Source of the DNA: Kappaphycus alvarezii
Taxonomy: Eukaryota > Rhodophyta > Florideophyceae > Gigartinales > Solieriaceae
Direction: 5' to 3'
NCBI GenBank assembly: GCA_002205965.3
Contig: NADL03000460.1
Span: forward strand, 124,001-188,000
Length of the DNA: 64,000 nucleotides
The position numbers and the translations under genes were made by a program. This document shows positions 45,701-57,939 of this stretch, one piece after another. The notes below the pieces were generated by a model. That model had not been told where the DNA came from, did not search any database, and saw only the letters and a program-made list of their open reading frames with translations. The first letter of the stretch is position 1. Each line of letters starts with the position of its first letter.

Positions 45701-48218
45701 CCCGACCCGGGGATAGTTCGAACCAAGCATATAAGGTACTTGATAAAAAGTTGCCTCTCACAAACCGTTTGGGAGTGCTCGGTTCTAATTCCAACTTGAT
45801 CAAGAGTGGTCCGAAGCATTAACCGACAGCGGTGATACCGATGGGATAAACTAATAGTATTTACAAGAATTGACGCAGCAGCCCTCCACTAATATCGCTG
45901 GGCAGGATCCCGATATCGGTGAAATGAATGGCGACCAGGATGATCAAGATGATATCACATACACAACTGCGCAGACGAGTGCGTTTGAATAGAGTTATGA
46001 AGAAGACCCGGACGAGGACGATGATTATTAACTGCCCAAAGACGAACAAGATGCTGAAGAAACCAGTACGGAAACCGGCCAGCCAAGTTAAAGGGGTTCG
46101 CTTCGGGTTACAACTTGAGACCGTCACGTAATGTCAAATATAAGTATATGGCATTATCTAATGCGGTCAGGAACAGAAATGGCCTCAAGTTCAAGGTCAC
46201 TCACACGTCCAAAGATCGGAATCTTTGGCTTCAAGTCATCAAGGGGAAGTTTGATACAATCGAGGAGGCTATAAGGTGGACAGTCGTTCGGGATGTTACG
46301 CAAAAGGTTCGACCTCCTCCGTCCGAAACAGCACTTCACCTCAAGAGATATGCAAGAGGAAAACCGACACGGTTCAAGGCTCGTCTTGTCGCTCGACGTA
46401 ACTTTCAAGCGGACGCGGTGGATTATGTGGAACTATATGCATCGGTGACCTGCATTGAGCTGGTGCGTATTTTCTTTGCCGTCGCAGTTGCTTTAGGATG
46501 GGAGATCGACCACTTGGACATTAAGAGTGCATTTTTGTACGCTCTCTTGCCGAAATCGGAACGATTCTACATCAAACCTCCCAAGATTAAAGGAGTTTCT
46601 TCCGCGTTAGGGCAAATTTTCATGCTCACTTAGTCAGTCTACGGACTCTGCGATGCCCTAAAGCCTCGGTACCCACATCTTAGCCAATCTTTGAGCCGTA
46701 TCGGAATGACGTGATCAACTACAAGTGACTTTCTGTTAATTTTGTTGACATCAACAGAAAATTTATTCTTGGTCATAGTTGTTGATGACTTTATAATTTG
46801 GGGAACCGTTCGCGGTTTGAAGAAAGTCAAGCAAGAACTAGGTGAAGTGTTAACAACTACCAATACTGGAAAGTGCAACTTCTTCCTCCGTCATAAGATT
46901 TATCACTTATTGAAAGGTTTATTTATCTCACATGAACAGTATGATGAGAAAAATGCGGACCTCCCTGGCATCATTTATTTCGAGCCTACGAGTCGACTGC
47001 CTATGTTGCATCCCCTATATTAGGAAAAACACAACCCAACCGATTCGGAGAAGCAAGAAAGGGAAGGAGTTTCGTACCGCGAAGTTTTGGTCCTCTTTAT
47101 CTGTCTACTCAACCCGTCCGCACATTGACACTGCAGTTTCCATGCTTGGTAAGTTCCAAGCCGAACCGTTGCGGAAGCATTGGCAGATGTTGAAATACCT
47201 TTACAGGTATATCGGCAGTACAACCGACTACGGAATCTTTTTGCTTTTAGGCACGGGAAAAATCAAGTTCGATGTATGGAGTGATTCTGATTGGGCGCGT
47301 GATAAATGCAAGCGGCTTCCTGTACCGGTTACGTACTCTGCATCAACGACGGTCCCGTTATTTTAACTTCGAAGATGCAGAACTCCACGGCATTGTCCAC
47401 GTCTGGGATGGAATTTTTGCATTCTCAGCATGTTTTTGAGAAGTTATTTGGGTCTCAGGCGGTTATCAGCAAAGTGTCACTACCCATTATGGAACCAACT
47501 CTTATCCGTCAGGACAACCTCGGTGCTATTTCGTAGACTGACCAAGTGGAAGGCTTACGTACGGTTAAGCATGTCGGCATCAAGTACAACTATGTCCGAT
47601 CGGAAGTCGACAAGAAATCCGTTACACTGATGTACACAAATTCTGCAACAAATCGTGTGGACTGTCTCACCCAGACATTGATCTGGGACTTTTTTGAATC
47701 ACACCGCAACTCGAGTGGTGTGGTCTCCACCGACAAACTCGATAGCTCTCGAGGAGGCGTGTCGAAAATTCCTATACGGATGTGGGAAATCATAATCAAT
47801 TTGATTCTGCTGTGCGTATATTCTGCGAATAGTGGTCGAGAGCCAATGAGCTCACGCTGCTAATTTCCACAACACAACCAAAACTATTATGACTAAGCAC
47901 TGACCGACATGGAACGTTTGCGTCCTTGTTTCGGCACGAGTTCGTTAGCAATTCGGCCGTCTTCTTCCCGACACTCAGTAAGAGAACATTTTACCAACTT
48001 CGACAAAATATTTCACCGTACTCGGATGACGTTGAACCCAATAGAGGTCAACGTGAGATTGCGTTTACCCGTAGACGGATCAGTCTTTATGAGATAGAAA
48101 ATAAATAAGCCTATCGGTAAAACCGGAAGCAATACATAGGCATAAACCTTTTCCCTTTACAGGCAAATTACCTATTCCAGCTCGGTCCTATACGCCATCA
48201 GAAGTATCAACTTCAACA
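42751..48218 (+). mobile_element. Copia (Ty1)-type LTR retroelement, copy 2 (fossil)
   Basis: The block B counterpart of 14800-20812. LTRs are at about 42751-43195 and 47783-48218. Parts: gag from about 43338, integrase region about 45000-45800, RT (IDHLDIKSAFLYALLPKS) about 46500-46570, and RNase H about 47100-47650. It is broken in many places. The 5' LTR lacks the solo LTR present in copy 1. Shared flanks on both sides show one ancestral insertion, later duplicated. Confidence 0.85.
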
Positions 48219-48373
48219 GTGTCCAGCCATTCGGTGCTTGGCCATCTCCAAAGCTACACTTTTATTATTTACAGCAATGATTTGTACATTGCTTTGACCA
48301 TCGGTACATGTACTTAATGTGACATTCAGATTTTCAACTCCAAATGGGTTCCAGCCAACCTATACATCTCAAT

Positions 48374-50870
48374 GTGAGTGGAAACCTTTTACAAGAAACG
48401 AAAGCCCCTAAAGCAAGTGTCAGGCGATAGACCAATAATAACTACTCAGGCACGCGGCGGGTATTGACCTGGCGGGCCTGCATCCCATGAAGGCAAAATG
48501 TAAAGCGGGTAACTAAGTCCTGAAGATATAGCTCTGGTTCCGAATTCCGGCACCTTCAAGCGAAAGATGCGAGAAGGCGGAAAATTTTTGTTCTGCTGGC
48601 CCCTAAAGCTCCACGGGAGTCAAAACCTACCGGAAGGAGAAAGATGTCGTGAGCGTTGCAGTGCGGACCGTAATGTCGGAACTTCGCTTGCTCAGCAAGA
48701 TTTGCAGCGGCACCGGCGTAAGATGCGCTTTGGGAGATGCAATTGACGGAGTGAGGATGGGCCACACGAAGATGTAGGGAAAGTTATTATCCGGACAACC
48801 CTCACACAGTTAGCATATACTCTACTTTTCCTTGGTCTATACTGACCACGTAGTACTACAGTGATCACTGGCAATTTTTTTTCCACACCAGCAAAGTTCT
48901 TTCAATGTCATCGCCCCAGGACAACACTAACCGGGAACGATCTGATGGTTTCTTTGGACAATCGGTTCTTACCGCAATTTCCCATCCCCACCTCACCCTT
49001 TATGGCAAGCAGGAGGTGCGTAAGTTTGTCAAAGACAGAGAGCTATACCTTTTACCGATTTATGATGGTGCCAAGACCGGTTCAAATACTGCTCTAGTGT
49101 CTCTTAAATCTTCCATTGATATGGAGCTGTTGCAAGGACTTCTTTTCTTCCAGTACTTTGGAAAGGAAGCTCAATATGTAGACAAAGTGTTTGACTTGAT
49201 GATTCAGTATTGGCTCGAAAAGGACCTTGACGATTCTCTTGAAGATCTATCTCCTGAGGATCTACAAAAGCTTGTATAATCAAATGTTAATATTCCAATG
49301 AGCGATTCAGATGCTTCTTATCGCATCTGCTATATACTCCTAATCTCCCACAAATTCCTCTCGTGACGCAAATGTGAGTCTCCTATTGAAGATGCTCCTG
49401 AAGTTTCAATTGAGCATTTTTGCATGTTAAAAAGACCAGATCTTCTTCTCAAGCGCACAGGGTGCACTGGAGTTGTCCAAGCGGAGCCTGCTGAAAGGTT
49501 GGTTCGTTTTTTCCCAATATCTCCCTGTGGAAGCCGTTCTCCTCTACAGGTACTATACATCTACAAGTAGTGGTAATTCAGGAGCTGGCTCTCCACCAGA
49601 GGACCGTAACAGCAACAAGAAACCCTCGAAAGTTCTTAAGCCAAAAAAAGTGCGGATCTCCAACCCCACAAAACTACGTTCCTTAAAAGCCATACGATAC
49701 TACATCCCGAATATTTCATGTTTTGTCGAGCAAAGATAATGCGGACCAGGAAAGGTCCGGCTTTTTAAACCCTGCATGTGATGGGAAGCATCTTGTCGGA
49801 GACTTTCCACATACGACTCCTGAACTGCGTTTTAAACTGTTACGGGAGCGCCGTCAGCGGCAGAAATCAGGCTTAAAGTCAGTGCAGGAGGATGAAAACT
49901 AGTTTGCATCACTAGAACTGCCCCTTGGACGATCATCAGGTCGCATTGCTGATAAAGCCGGTCGCGGCCAACGAAGATTATGGATTCAATTACGCTTCAA
50001 ATCGTAAATACCATATAGATGCCCTGCATGACGGCGGTATATATGTTTAGATACTGGATTTGCAAGAAACAATTCAAATACAGCCGGCAATCTCTGACAA
50101 AACAAGCCATGAGGTCCTCAGCCTATTTTCATCTTCTACAGAAGACCGCATTACTCTTACTAGTGATAGTATCGCAGGCCCATTACGCCTCAAGAACGTT
50201 GAATTTTGGTGTTCCCTCACGCCGTGGACGAAGTGTTGCTGTCGAGACCTTTGCTTCGCCCAATTGGTTTTGACATTCGTTCTCATCTTGGTGAAATTCG
50301 GAAGAAATTTCGTGATGTGGATTTCGCAAATATACCTGCATTGAAAGACCCGCAAATAACGGAACCAGCCCCATCATTACAGTTCCCTGGTAGCCTTGAT
50401 AGCCTTCGCAATTCTCGCTTCTTCGGCAGAGAAATATCTGAAAGTTTCAGCGCACCGCCAGATTTCCTTACTATTCTCAGCATACAAGGCGACGAAAATC
50501 TATATGAAATGGATGAGAATCTGCGCGCTGTAGTAGGGAAGTCGATTAAACAAGGATTTTATACACAAAAAGTTAAGGATATCAGTGCGCTGTGGAAGGA
50601 ATATCGAGATATTTTCCGCTCACGCATGGGCTCAGACTCCCCGGCGAAAGTCCCTCCTATAAAAATTACTTTCAAAGGTGGAAGCCCTTCCGAGCCAAGC
50701 CAAGGAGATAAAGTATCGCTCAATCTGTTTTTCTGCGTCAAAAGGCCGCCAAATTGCTTTGGAAGAGACGTGAGACGCCCTTCACAGAAGAATTGGTTGG
50801 AAGATATGGGCAGCGCCCTGTTGCAACACCTATTGGAAAATTTGGTTAACAGATAATGGCAGTCCCGTCC
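48374..50870 (+). mobile_element. Gag-protease fragment of a Ty3-type LTR element (fossil)
   Basis: A gag-like frame lies at 48905-49279 (helical, ending DLSPEDLQKLV). Further right are a protease-end signature (DEVLLSRPLLRPIGFDI) and the pre-RT segment (YRDIFRSRMGSDSPAKVPPI) at about 50206-50700, as in Ty3-type polyproteins. The element is cut off near the start of RT, where the LINE fragment begins. Broken, several breaks. Confidence 0.6.
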
Positions 50871-53129
50871 TGGTGAAACGCCCCAAGCTGGCTGAAGGAA
50901 CATACGCAGAAACATGGGGAAAATGCCGTCGGGGCCCGCAGAGGTCGAAGGATTCAAATTGTGAATGGCATGGCGAACACCGGCAACCGAGAACGTAAAC
51001 GAATCGCGGAGGCGAGTAGGAGGCTGCACCGTGATCCGGTAAGGTGGCGAAGGGTGGAGGTATTGGAGGGAGCGGTGGGTGGCGTCGGTAGGAGGCAACG
51101 GAGCCTGTGCTTGAAGCAAAGCGGCAGTGGCCCGTGAGGGGCTTCCGCTGTAAAGGTGCCGACGACAACCGCGATGAAGCGACCTTGAGGATGGGAGGAC
51201 AGGAGATGGGGAAGAAAGAGGGGGAAGAATTTAAAAGGGAGGAGCCGAAGAGAGATTTGGCCTCAGCAAAGAGGTCATCATGCAGGCGAGCGGAACCTAA
51301 ACGTATCCGGTCCGCCAGAGTAGAGCAGGGATGTGTACGTCGCCGGCTGATGCTGCGGGGACGATTGTGCCTGAAAACAAGTTTGGGGATGGAAAGAAAC
51401 TCGAGAAGAGCCCGGGCAGTATGGTTGTCGGACGGAGCAGAGACGACGCGATCGTGTGAATGAAAGTAGAGATCGTAGGCGGTCGCTTGAATTGGCCGGG
51501 GAATATAGGAGAGGACGGCGGTACGCAAGGAAAGTAGAGACTGGAAAGTTAGAACAGTCTGTGCCGGAAGGGTTTTGTTCAAGGAGACTGACATCTTAAT
51601 TTGATTTCACGTCAGAGTCGGAATCCGGATGGGGAATGTGTTCAAGGGCGGCTCAGCGGCCTGCAAGAGTACTGCTATCAAAGGTAGAGTGGGGAGGGGA
51701 GGGACCAATTTTCGCAGGAGAGGGCCGTGGAGAAGGCGAGATATCGCGGCGAGGGATAGGTGTAGGGTTGTGGGGACGAGCCAGAACAGAGATCCAACCG
51801 TCTGCATCAGGGGTACCTGGCGGTAGACGGCGGCGCTTTGAAACGGCGGAGTTGGGAGAGGCAGTGGGCAGCGGGTCTATATCTTGTATTTTGCCTGCCG
51901 AAGTGAGCCATAAGAAGACAGCAGCTGCAGTTTCCCGCAGAGCGAGGGCAAAGTAGGGAGCCGGTATCCAAATACAGGAGTCCGATTCGAGCCGCGAAAT
52001 TTCGGGAGGAAGACCTGGCCAGACCACTTGTAATTCAGCAAAATTTTCGGAAGCGCCAAGGTCGTGAATGTCGGAGAATTCATGTGGTGGCGTTTCAAAG
52101 TTGTCCAATTGCTAGGCGAGGGTCCGGAAACTGTTGTATGCGGGCCGTATGGAGTACAGGTCCCGTTCAGCTGCACAGACGAAGAATGTGTGGAGATCGG
52201 TTGTTTTGATAATTGAGCAGTCTCCAGGAAAATCACCACTAGAAAGAGCACGACGAAACAGGGACGGATCCTGAATAGCGACAGCAGGAGGTGATGAGAC
52301 CAGAACAAAATGGTTGCGGTTACCACCGAATAGTCCACGAGTGGCTCTACGAACAGAGCCCGCAAGTTTGTTGGAGATACGTGCGTCAGTAAGGTTGGCA
52401 CGGGATTCAATACCTTGGCGTCCAAGCACCGGAAGATGCGCCACAGGCTTAGGGCCTTGTTAGACATGGCGACATGGAGATACGGAGAAGGTGCGGCGGG
52501 AGGAGATTGGTGGGCAGCACTTGGCGATCCACCTGGAGAAGACGCGGAGGAAGGCTCGGCGTCGAGCGCGGTAGTGGCAATATGACTGGTAAGGGTGTTC
52601 AAGATGCGGACCACCCCACAAAACTGGGGGTTGAGCTGAAGTGAGGGGAGGAGAGCCTTCGCAGCTTTCGTATCGCGGAGGTCTGAGAGGAACTGGTCAC
52701 CGGAAGCGGGGACAGACAAGTCATATACATCATTGAGGACGGAAGCGGACTTCACGAGGAAGTCCAGAGACGAGTGTGTGAGCGCAACGAAGATGTCGGC
52801 CGAAGACGCAGGTCAGCGACCAGAAGGCATGGCGCAGACCCGAGCTCACTGGGGCGTTGGTGGAGGGAAGTGATCGTATAGGAGGGAGAACCTAAGGAAA
52901 TGGTTGGCCAGCGGCCAGTGGCGAGATTGCCATGTTAAAAAAGGAACCAAAAAGAAAACCCTAAGGCAAGGAAAATGAAAAAGGAGAGCAAAAAATGGGG
53001 GTTGCAGGCCGGCGGAAAACCTGCCCAGAACAGTAGAACCCAGCACACAGGCGGGTGTGGAGAGCCGTTGGAGCGAGGAGGAGAGGGAGTGGGAGGAGGA
53101 GAGTCTAAGAGGGAGCCAGGGGTGATTTT
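50870..53129 (-). mobile_element. 5' part of a LINE (ORF1-like region and start of RT)
   Basis: The minus strand carries Pro/Ser-rich frames (51877-52755, 51653-52108, 50830-51594) resembling a LINE first ORF and N-terminal region, then the RT entry motif AIHNLNPSTSAGPDGIFPMF at about 50920-50980. The RT catalytic part is absent; the frame is cut at the junction with the LTR-element fragment near 50870. It is frameshifted. The motif form (S-AGPDGI) fits an L1- or I-like lineage rather than LINE A/B. Confidence 0.55.
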
Positions 53130-53514
53130 ACATCTCAATAAAGAGACAACATTTTTTCCCCACATTTTTATTTAATTACGGCCATAGAGAAGAAAATCGA
53201 GTTTTCTATGCTGCAAATGTACGGGATTTAGCGAAGATTGGTGCCTGCTCGCTAGATAGACTGCTCTAATTTACATACTCTACAAAGCGATGACATGGGA
53301 AACGTCGTTAAAGAATTAGTAGAGCTAGTAATGGGTAATTTCGAGGCATAGCTGGCGCCGTTATGTAGCATTTATTACGGGGGATACTATCCCGCAGTTT
53401 CTTCAGATCTCAGCCTGATGGTATCTTCAAAACATAAGAAAACCCGAACCTTCTCCTCGAAAATGAAATAGAATGAAAGTGAGGACTGGTAAACTAAGAG
53501 GCATACAATAATCT

Positions 53515-56464
53515 TTACGGAGACACTGCCGTGGTCCCTTGGGCACCACCAACATCCGCGAACTCGGCAGTCTTTTCACTTTCCTCCACACCATCCTCCT
53601 GAAGTTGAACGGCCTCATCGTAGAGATACTCGCCTTCAGAATCAATATTCAGAGAATAAATCACGAGAAGAAATGACAGGGTGCCGAAGAAGAAGAAAGT
53701 AACGACAAAAGAGAATGAGAGGGCGGCAAGGGACGGCCAAGCTGAATCCTCTCAGGCGCGCTCCAAGAAGTCAAAGTCGAAGATGAGACCGAAGAAGACG
53801 AAGAGGTTCATGGAGCACTCGCCGCGGCCCTCACATTCCATCTCGACGAGGTGGATCACAGTCATGAAAATTGTGAGCAGGCCAAAACCGATGCCAGTAA
53901 ACAGATTTACGGGCCTTCTGAAACTGGCAAGCGGGCCGAGGGAGCGCTTCGTCAGATTGAAAACTAAGATGGACGCCACCGTAGAGAGGATAAAGCCGAG
54001 CGTCATAGTAACAAGCCCAATCCAAGTTCGACAAAAGGGTGAAGCCTTGTGTTCGGGAGGCAGTAGATCAGCGAGCAGCACGGATCTGGCCCAAGTTAAT
54101 GGTTATTGTCGGAACGAAAAGTTCCTCTTCGCATCTTGAAATCCGTCCTTGACCAATCGTCCTATCTTTGTCTTCCCAAAACAAATTCTGAATATCTTTT
54201 TCCTTTATGAATCCAAATTCAATGTACACCTCCATTTTCTATTTTATGTTTGAATATTTGGTCCTACCCCTTCAAAGAGACGCCTTTCAATTCGTGGTCA
54301 CTTCGCCTCCCAAATTCAGTTCCGATATTATATCACGCAGATTTTTATGATGCCCCCGAATTCATGCAAATCCAAGGCCGCAGTATCGCCTTTTTTTAAC
54401 CAAGACCATGATGATTACCAAAGTCATGCCCCTATTTAAATTACTATAGCATTGTCGCTGAAGCATCACTCCTACCACCAACAATTTGATAAGCTGATTA
54501 CCCTTTCTGTCAACATCCGCAACCCCGCTCACCCCTTTTCCAGAAATATGACTTCAAATCGCCTCTCTGTCCCTATCTCCAAAAACGCCCTTATTGTCCC
54601 ATCAATGGCCTCCGGCTCGCCGCCTACGGGCCAACCGATTCCAACGACTACATTCGGCGGCAAACTAAGAAGAAAATCATCGAGTTTGTTCTCCGCCTGT
54701 TCATAGAAGAAGAGGCGCGGGAGATAAGTGAGGTTGAGACTGAGAAAGTCGAGAAGGAGAGCGGGGAGCCCTTCGAGGAATGGTTTGCCCCTGAGCTAGT
54801 GTACGAGACTCAGGAGAGGGATGGGGAGGAAGAGGAGGAAGAGGAGGAAGAGGAGGAAGAGGAGGAAGAGGAGTATGAGGATGAGGACGAGGTTGAGGAC
54901 GAGGACGAGGTTGATGAGGGAACAGAGGGCATGGAAAGTGTTGGACTGGTGGGGCCTGTACCGGAGAGTATGGAACAAGTGGTGCCGACGCTGAAACCGG
55001 ATGGAGATATCTTTACTAGTTTAGATATCTCCCAGGAGGGAATAGAGACCTATAAACCGCTCGCAGATATTTGTGGGGACTGCTTGGACAGTATGGATAT
55101 TTTAGAGGAGTTTTTTGGATCTGATTTAGAGAATGGGAAATAAGAGGACCTCACTGATTGTTAGTTTCTTAAGTATCTTTTGTTTTGAGTATATTATCCA
55201 CACAAATTGTTTGCATGCATTTCCTGGTACCTTCTGTAGTTTTGTTCGGACTTTAGGGGTAGCCAAAAGTCTATATAAGCTGAGTAAACTGCTTCCTCAT
55301 AGAGAGGTCAAGCAAGTTGGCAGACAACTTCAAGCTAAGTCCTGAGTAGTAGAGAGTTGAGAGTCAACTTCAGACCCAAGCAACAATTTTCCTACACTGC
55401 TCACAGAGCATCAGTGGTAGACCCTGCCCATTTCATACTTGCTTGTAGACCTCTCAACTCTCTTCCATATACACTCCTTTTTATTCGTTCAACTATACCA
55501 CGGTAGCACTTTTGTCGGTTGCAACACCTCTTTCTTGGGGTAGTTGGTTCTGAATATCTCTTCTCCCGACTAATTACCCCTATGAGTGATAAAGATAACA
55601 ATCACAACAAGCCAATAGGCAAATTAAGTAGCCCATTCGATGAGAGCCGGTTTGTCTTGGTAACCAAACAGGGCACGCAGCATGCTGAAGAAATTATTAT
55701 CGCCATCATCACAGCAACCTTTAGTGGACCACAGAGGCGCGTTGTACCAGTCTCGCTGGGTGGGAAGCTCGGGCTTCCACGGGCCGAACAGGTCGACCTC
55801 CTGAAGCTCTTGAAAGGCGTGACTGGCGAGACCGGCGGCGAACGCCATAAGAATAAATCCACTAAGATAGAAGAATTTGATAATATCCAGGTTGAAAAGC
55901 CCCTTGAACACAAGATAATTGACACCAATAACAACTATGATAGCGAGGATCCCAGCTAGTGGGATGGACCTCCAGCCACCGACATCATCAGCGTTTGCGG
56001 TGCCTATGAGAAACACAACGGTCTCAATTCCTTCACGTAGAACCTGTACAAAAATCATCAAGAAGAAAGATATCTTTCGGCGAGCCGGCGAACAGTCGTT
56101 GTCGACAATTTCCTCAACCTGCTTCTCCATGTTTTCTTGCAGGGCCTTACCCATATACATCATCCAGATAATCATCCATGTAAGAAGCGCAGCCGCGATG
56201 AGGAAAGTAATATCTTCGAAGATCTTCTCTGCTTTTTCCCGTGAAGACCTGAGAGTCGTTAACAAAGAATACAATGGCGAAGGCAACGCCAACCGCAACC
56301 GATAGCGCAATGCCGGCTATGGCACCAATCCATACCCATTTGCGGTATTGCGTAGCTCCGACCTTGTTCAGGTAGGCTAAGACAATAAAAACAACAATAC
56401 AGGACTCAAGGACCTCTCGTAGAACGAGGAAGAATGCAGGAATGGAAAAGATGGAAACCATCAC
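53515..56464 (-). pseudogene. FTR1 iron permease, duplicated broken copy
   Basis: The 5' part lies at 55586-56464 and the 3' part at 53515-54102, nearly identical to the intact gene at 21762-23270. Damage: a one-base insertion near 56230 shifts frame shortly after the VFTGK block; a TAC to TAA change stops the frame in the ATYFAYW segment near 55625; a 1.48-kb LTR-like insertion splits the gene; about 45 bp are missing near 54032; and a stop lies in the LERGRED segment near 53755. It cannot make a full permease. The REVLE segment survives, with nearby changes (ESCIVVF for EACLVVG). Confidence 0.9.
54103..55585 (+). mobile_element. Long solo LTR-like insertion related to the Ty3-type LTR (fossil)
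   Basis: The right-hand ~370 bp (about 55215-55585) match the TATA-to-end portion of the Ty3-type LTR: TATATAAGCTGAGTAAACTG, the GGCAGACAACTTCA repeats and the TTCTCCCGAC...ACCCCTATGA end. The left 1.1 kb are not shared with that LTR. A frame at 54799-55143 encodes a glutamate run from a (GAGGAA)n tract (about 54823-54873) and an acidic tail. It sits inside the broken FTR1; the target duplication is ATG(G/A) at best. Confidence 0.65.
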
Positions 56465-56660
56465 GGGGATTCAGCACCGGGAAACTGAAAAAGATCTTGG
56501 CAGAATGAGAAAAGAATTAAGGCAGGAGAGAGGGGCTGTTATAAGTAGTTTTTGGTAGATCACATTCATGTGCACCCAGGGCCAAAGGTTAAAGTGTGAA
56601 TTAGAAGTTGACAACGGCAAGCTGAATAGTTGTAGTTGGAAGGGTTTGAGGTAAACAAAG

Positions 56661-56704
56661 GGGAAATTTGGGGGTTATTTTAATGCATGGATGATGTGGT
56701 CGGT
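56661..56704 (-). mobile_element. 44-bp LINE-tail unit (block B copy of 23467)
   Basis: Flanked by TAAACAAAG (56652-56660) and TAAATAAAG (56705-56713). Confidence 0.7.
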
Positions 56705-56713
56705 TAAATAAAG

Positions 56714-56890
56714 GGGAATTTGGGGTGTTTTTAATCCATGAAAGATATGGTCAGCTGTTCCCTGAGGGATGTCGTGATGTGGGTAAAGGCTTACAATGTA
56801 AAGGATTGGCGGGAAGCCGTCAAAACGCTCGAAAACTGGCTGGAGGCCGGCCAACAGGCACGCCGCATTGGACATCACTGCCGCTGCTGT
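56714..56890 (-). mobile_element. 177-bp truncated LINE copy (block B)
   Basis: Flanked by TAAATAAAG at 56705-56713 and 56891-56899. Same length and content as 23520-23696 (MSNAACLLAGLQPVF, then tail). Confidence 0.75.
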
Positions 56891-57449
56891 TAAATAAAGG
56901 GGGAAAGGTTTGGGTGGTTTACGCTTGGAAGATATATCCGAGACGGCGAATTCTAGTTGGAAATTGCATGCGAGTTAAACGCAGATTCTAAATTTGCAGC
57001 GCAGAACGCCGAATCGTAGACGTCACTTGGTTCGTAAAACTAGTAACAGAACGCCGTAAAATCTTCTTCTTTTTTGTGCAAAACTCTTCTTGCACGTACA
57101 GAACTTCCAGAGTCTGCCAAAGAATGCGTAACTTGATTGTTCAATATTTTTAGAATCACCTCTACTGAGGAGGTAGATATCATTGGAATAAATTGACCTA
57201 CTCATAAACAGGAAATCTGTGGGACAGGGGTATAGTTTGGAAGTTTCAAACGTCTCGAGGTCCAAGTCAGGATAAATTTTGATTGGAAAAGAAGCTCAGT
57301 TATGCATCGAAGATAAGATAGTTTGTTAACTTCCCCTTTTCTTAACCCAAAATTCCAGTCACGGTTTCAGGGTCCCACAACAAGCATGTACCAATAAAGA
57401 GAATTACAGAAGAAGGAGTGTAATATTGACTACAAATACCATAACCAAA

Positions 57450-57491
57450 CGACCACATCTTCTATAAATTAAAAGAACCCCAAGTTTCCCC
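57450..57491 (+). mobile_element. 42-bp LINE-tail unit (block B copy of 24254)
   Basis: Flanked by TAACCAAA (57442-57449) and TAACTAAA (57492-57499). Confidence 0.7.
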
Positions 57492-57939
57492 TAACTAAAT
57501 TCTCTCATGCATCAATGACATAGAGGTACTGCACCGGACCACTAAGCGTTAGCTCCACATGTATTCGTGCGATCTTCTGGCGGTCGGATGCCTCAATGAA
57601 ACCGTTATTAGTGACATTAAGGGCCCGCATTCATCAATTGCCATATTTCAAATAAAAATTGGTTCCATAAAATCTGAAAAGTCCCTAAGATACTGCTGTC
57701 AGCAAATAGTAATGGTAATTCCCAAGTCGACCCAGCTCTACTCCTTTTCACAAGGGGCTTCTGTAGAGAATCGATATCATAAGTTTGGCATGTAAAGCCA
57801 TCCTGCATTTTGAACTGCTATGTCTCAAAATAAATTGAGAGTGGCTACGGTATCTCATTTACCAAGAGGTAATCGATTTGGTTCTTCAATATTTGAAAAG
57901 TACGGGTCGGCTATCCCCCAGTGTATGATAAGCGAGTTC

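Larger units (their letters stand above)
48374..53129. mobile_element. 4.76-kb composite insertion with 10-bp flanking repeats
   Basis: Flanked by perfect direct repeats ACATCTCAAT (48364-48373 and 53130-53139). The unoccupied form of the surrounding repeat is seen at about 12571-12635 (CCATACATCTCAATAAAGAC). Left part: a plus-strand LTR-element fragment. Right part: a minus-strand LINE fragment. No terminal inverted repeat was found. The length of the duplication fits target-primed insertion or a Mutator-type transposon that captured fragments. Confidence 0.6.
39953..57936 (+). repeat. Segmental duplication, block B
   Basis: The second copy of block A in direct orientation, starting about 200 bp past the Ty3-type element and ending in an AT-rich tract. 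Extra sequence relative to block A: a 44-bp tail unit (40166-40209), a solo LTR (41153-41706), a 4.76-kb composite insertion (48374-53129) and a 1.48-kb LTR-like insertion (54103-55585). Its FTR1 copy is broken. Confidence 0.8.
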
